Positions 6,415 to 8,134 of a stretch of DNA of 8,134 nt are shown here, piece by piece (position 1 is the first letter of the stretch; each line of letters opens with the position of its first letter). Made by a program: the position numbers and the translations under genes. The stretch is from contig CAMPKG010000149.1 in NCBI GenBank assembly GCA_946887085.1, forward strand, positions 1 through 8,134. Direction: 5' to 3'. The stretch comes from an uncultured Sphingobacteriales bacterium (GTDB lineage: Bacteria > Bacteroidota > Bacteroidia > Chitinophagales > Chitinophagaceae). The notes beneath the pieces are model-generated. The model was not told the origin of the DNA. It saw only the letters and a program-made list of their open reading frames with translations, and ran no database searches.

Positions 6415-7224
6415 TTAATACAACTCGTAATAATAATTGTACGTAATAGTACCTCCACTATATACACCACTTTCAAGGTAGCCTGCAGCATTGTAAACCC
6501 AATTATATGCGGATGCATGCGTGGAACCGTCATCAAATGTAAAAACCTTAGCAGTTACATTATTCTTTGACAACATTTGCGGATAGTCAAAAGCAAATGG
6601 AATAAAACCCTCCATGCCTTTTATAGTATTTAGATAATTGGGTTTGTTGTCATACTGAATATTGCTATGCTTTGGAAATATTTTAGTGGAATCTGACAAG
6701 GTAGAACGGTCGACTTTGCTCACATTGCCATTCGCATCGTACGTTATGAAGTGCGTATATCCCAGGGAACCGTCATGCATCCTGTCAATTATCTTGATGA
6801 TCTTCCCTTTATCCCATACGAACTCGTAATAGTTTTGAAGAGCGTTATTTTTAAAATGTTGTTTTATAAACTGTAACCGGTTGTTACCATCATAATGATA
6901 AATACCGGTAACGGTGTTTGTACCATTCAGTATATACTGGGTGAGGCGGTTCTTAGCATCATAAGTAAATTCATAGGTAGTAATAGCAACACCTTTGTTT
7001 GGAGTTTGCACCTGGAATGAATCCTCATGAGTCAATTTTACTAAATATCCCGCTGCGTTATATTCGTAGTGATCTGAAATGATGTTAGACATTGTTGCAA
7101 CCCGGGTTTTTTTGATGCGGTAGTTTGTGCCGGTTGGTTTGGTAGGAGCATCAGGTGTGCGATCTTTCTTACAGGCACTAAAAAACAAGGGCACAAACAA
7201 CAAGATAAAAGCTACAGATCTCAT
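6415..7224 (-). CDS. Lipoprotein with YD-like repeats
   Basis: A 269-residue protein with a lipoprotein signal, MRSVAFILLFVPLFFSAC (lipid on Cys18), then KKDRTPD, a Pro/Thr-rich linker. The body carries repeated 'Y-x-Y-[ND]-x-x-G/N-x-L' units: YEYNAAGYLVKL (53-64), FTYDAKNRLTQY (86-97), YHYDGNNRLQFI (109-120), ITYDANGNVSKV (160-171) and NWVYNAAGYLES (241-252). These resemble RHS/YD repeats and the DUF4595-type lipoproteins of Bacteroidota. Such repeats build beta sheets on the cell surface; the exact role is unknown. With about five repeats it is a short lipoprotein, not a polymorphic toxin shell. It is monocistronic, and its stop lies only 4 bases from the stop of the convergent Gre-like gene, leaving no room for a terminator. 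Confidence 0.82.
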   Translation of the reverse strand: MRSVAFILLFVPLFFSACKKDRTPDAPTKPTGTNYRIKKTRVATMSNIISDHYEYNAAGYLVKLTHEDSFQVQTPNKGVAITTYEFTYDAKNRLTQYILNGTNTVTGIYHYDGNNRLQFIKQHFKNNALQNYYEFVWDKGKIIKIIDRMHDGSLGYTHFITYDANGNVSKVDRSTLSDSTKIFPKHSNIQYDNKPNYLNTIKGMEGFIPFAFDYPQMLSKNNVTAKVFTFDDGSTHASAYNWVYNAAGYLESGVYSGGTITYNYYYELY

Positions 7225-7501
7225 AATAGGTAGTTTAAGGTTAAAAATGGCATATGCTTAAAAGTAGGAGTAATTATTCCCTACTCTGTAGCAGAAACGT
7301 AAAATCCGGCTTTCGTATTGTCTTGTATTCAACTAATTTTTCATCGCCATTTTTCCGCCAAGCCATGCAGCGGGCAGCGCTAACACTATTTCGAGGTATC
7401 TGCTCTTGAGTGAATGGCAACATCAATTTTTGTTTGCTGCCCCATGGTTGGGTTTTCAGAAAACAGAAAAAGGAATAGCCATATTGATATTGTTGTTGCT
7501 T
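7225..7501. other. Intergenic gap with two small dyads
   Basis: No gene seen. AGTAGG (7264-7269) and CCTACT (7281-7286) form a dyad 40 bases upstream of the leftward lipoprotein start and could be an operator or a leader hairpin. GTTTTC-A-GAAAAC (7452-7464) is a 13-base odd palindrome downstream of the 7502 gene. No good U-run terminator follows the 7502 gene. Confidence 0.4.
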
Positions 7502-7705
7502 TCATTTGCGTTCAGTCGAGGATATATTTTTCATCATAAAACTGAATGCCTTGTCGATGACGATTGAATAGGACTTATTGATAAACTCTTCTGAAGAATT
7601 ATCTCTTTTATCAAAGATCATCAGCAACATTTCTCCATCGTCATTCATCGAAAGGGCTATCGTGTATAGCTGCAGTATATGTTTCAGTTTGGTGGTGTTG
7701 CGCAT
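7502..7705 (-). CDS. Small uncharacterised cytoplasmic protein
   Basis: A 67-residue protein. The frame opens at a TTG at 7738 inside the repeat array, but I take the ATG at 7703-7705, which gives MRNTTKLKHILQLYTIALSM as a natural N-terminus and leaves 17 bases before the array. The sequence is mixed helical and strand, charged (NDDGEMLLMIFDKRDNSS), with no signal or membrane segment. It resembles small conserved hypothetical proteins I vaguely recall from Chitinophagaceae (a 'TTKLKH-LL-Y' start and a 'F-L-DKRDNS' middle), of unknown function. Any promoter would have to lie within or beyond the tandem array, which might therefore affect its expression. Confidence 0.6.
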   Translation of the reverse strand: MRNTTKLKHILQLYTIALSMNDDGEMLLMIFDKRDNSSEEFINKSYSIVIDKAFSFMMKNISSTERK

Positions 7706-7722
7706 GGAAACATGAAGATAAG

Positions 7723-8134
7723 GAAGCTGACGCTTCAAATTGTATGAGTCCGGGCGAGACGCCCGAACTAGGCGCTGGTTTGGGGCGAGATGGCAGAACT
7801 GGTTGTTTGTGAAGCTGACGCTTCAAATTGTATGAGTCCGGGCGAGACGCCCGAACTAGTCGCTGGTCCGGGCGAGACGGCCGAACTGGTTGTTTGTGAA
7901 GCTGGCGCTTCAAATTGTATGAGTCCGGGCGAGACGCCCGAACTAGTCGCTGGTTCGGGCGAGACGGCAAAACTGGTTGTTTGTGAAGCTGACGCTTCAA
8001 ATTGTATGAGTCCGGGCGAGACGCCCGAACTAGTCGCTGGTCCGGGCGAGACGGCCGAACTGGTTGTTTGTGAAGCTGGCGCTTCAAATTGTATGAGTCC
8101 GGGCGAGACGCCCGAACTAGTCGCTGGTTCGGGC
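7723..8134 (+). repeat. Tandem array of an 87-bp hairpin-bearing unit, at least 4.7 copies, running off the window
   Basis: Unit starts are 7723 (88 bp), 7811, 7898, 7985 and 8072 (each 87 bp; the last is cut by the window end). Each unit has a hairpin GAAGC-tgac-GCTTC at offset 1-14, an A/T-rich linker, a perfect hairpin CGGGCG-AGA-CGCCCG at offset 29-43, and a diverged second half of it 30 bases later (gagacggccgaac). Units alternate in two types: units 2 and 4 have GACG and 'tccgggcgagacggccgaac', while units 3 and 5 have GGCG and 'ttcgggc', with 'gagacggcaaaac' in unit 3. The array is therefore a 174-bp A-B-A-B repeat. Spacers are not unique, so it is not CRISPR. Because 87 is divisible by 3 it produces long false reading frames on the minus strand. 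Confidence 0.95.

Noticed and set aside
7641..8087. A 148-codon leftward frame with 29-residue repeats (RQLHKQPV..SRPDQRLVRASRPDS)
   Set aside because: It is the translation of the tandem DNA repeat: 87 is a multiple of 3, so frames stay open by chance. It also overlaps the 7502-7705 gene in another frame.
7723..8134. CRISPR array
   Set aside because: The whole 87-bp unit repeats, with no unique spacers, and no cas genes are in the window.

Overview
The window looks like a chromosomal or accessory segment of a member of the Bacteroidota, most likely from or near the Chitinophagaceae. This is inferred from several things: two lipoproteins with the typical 'AC-KK' signal ends, a short Gre-like protein of a type common in that phylum, an outer-membrane beta-barrel with an Ala-Ser-Ala|Gln signal site, A/T-rich leaders with no clear Shine-Dalgarno sequences, and moderate GC. 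No rRNA, tRNA, CRISPR array, transposase or integrase was seen. The species cannot be named from the sequence.

Layout. Bases 34-1091 hold a two-gene, overlapping operon: an HTH regulator ('mobile mystery protein A') and a Fic-domain enzyme ('mobile mystery protein B'), a toxin-antitoxin-like pair. Directly behind it, at 1101-1171, sits one diverged, reverse-oriented copy of a hairpin-bearing repeat whose main tandem array lies at the far end of the window (7723-8134). A strong terminator (1235-1266) serves the leftward outer-membrane barrel gene at 1285-1947. A 452-base A/T-rich gap separates it from the divergent 2400-4331 gene. That gene encodes a 643-residue protein with a long helical/coiled-coil N-terminal half and a beta-propeller-like C-terminal half containing an LVIVD repeat; it ends at a perfect 13-bp-stem terminator. 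Bases 4388-4752 hold only a doubtful reading frame.

From 4753 to 5660 a leftward pair encodes a lipoprotein and a small three-helix membrane protein. A short rightward ORF with a signal peptide (5736-5879) looks like the 5' remnant of a secreted protein gene. It is followed by a Gre-factor-like gene (5964-6410), which converges, with only 4 bases between stop codons, on a 269-residue lipoprotein with YD-like repeats (6415-7224). A 67-residue uncharacterised gene (7502-7705) abuts the tandem array, which runs off the window end.

The items with most potential novelty are the helix-plus-propeller protein, which may be a soluble toxin- or effector-like protein, and the structured 87-bp repeat with its A-B-A-B higher-order organisation and a distant inverted copy next to the Fic operon. 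The mystery A/B genes clearly act together. The other genes look like ordinary cell-envelope and housekeeping functions with no evident single pathway.
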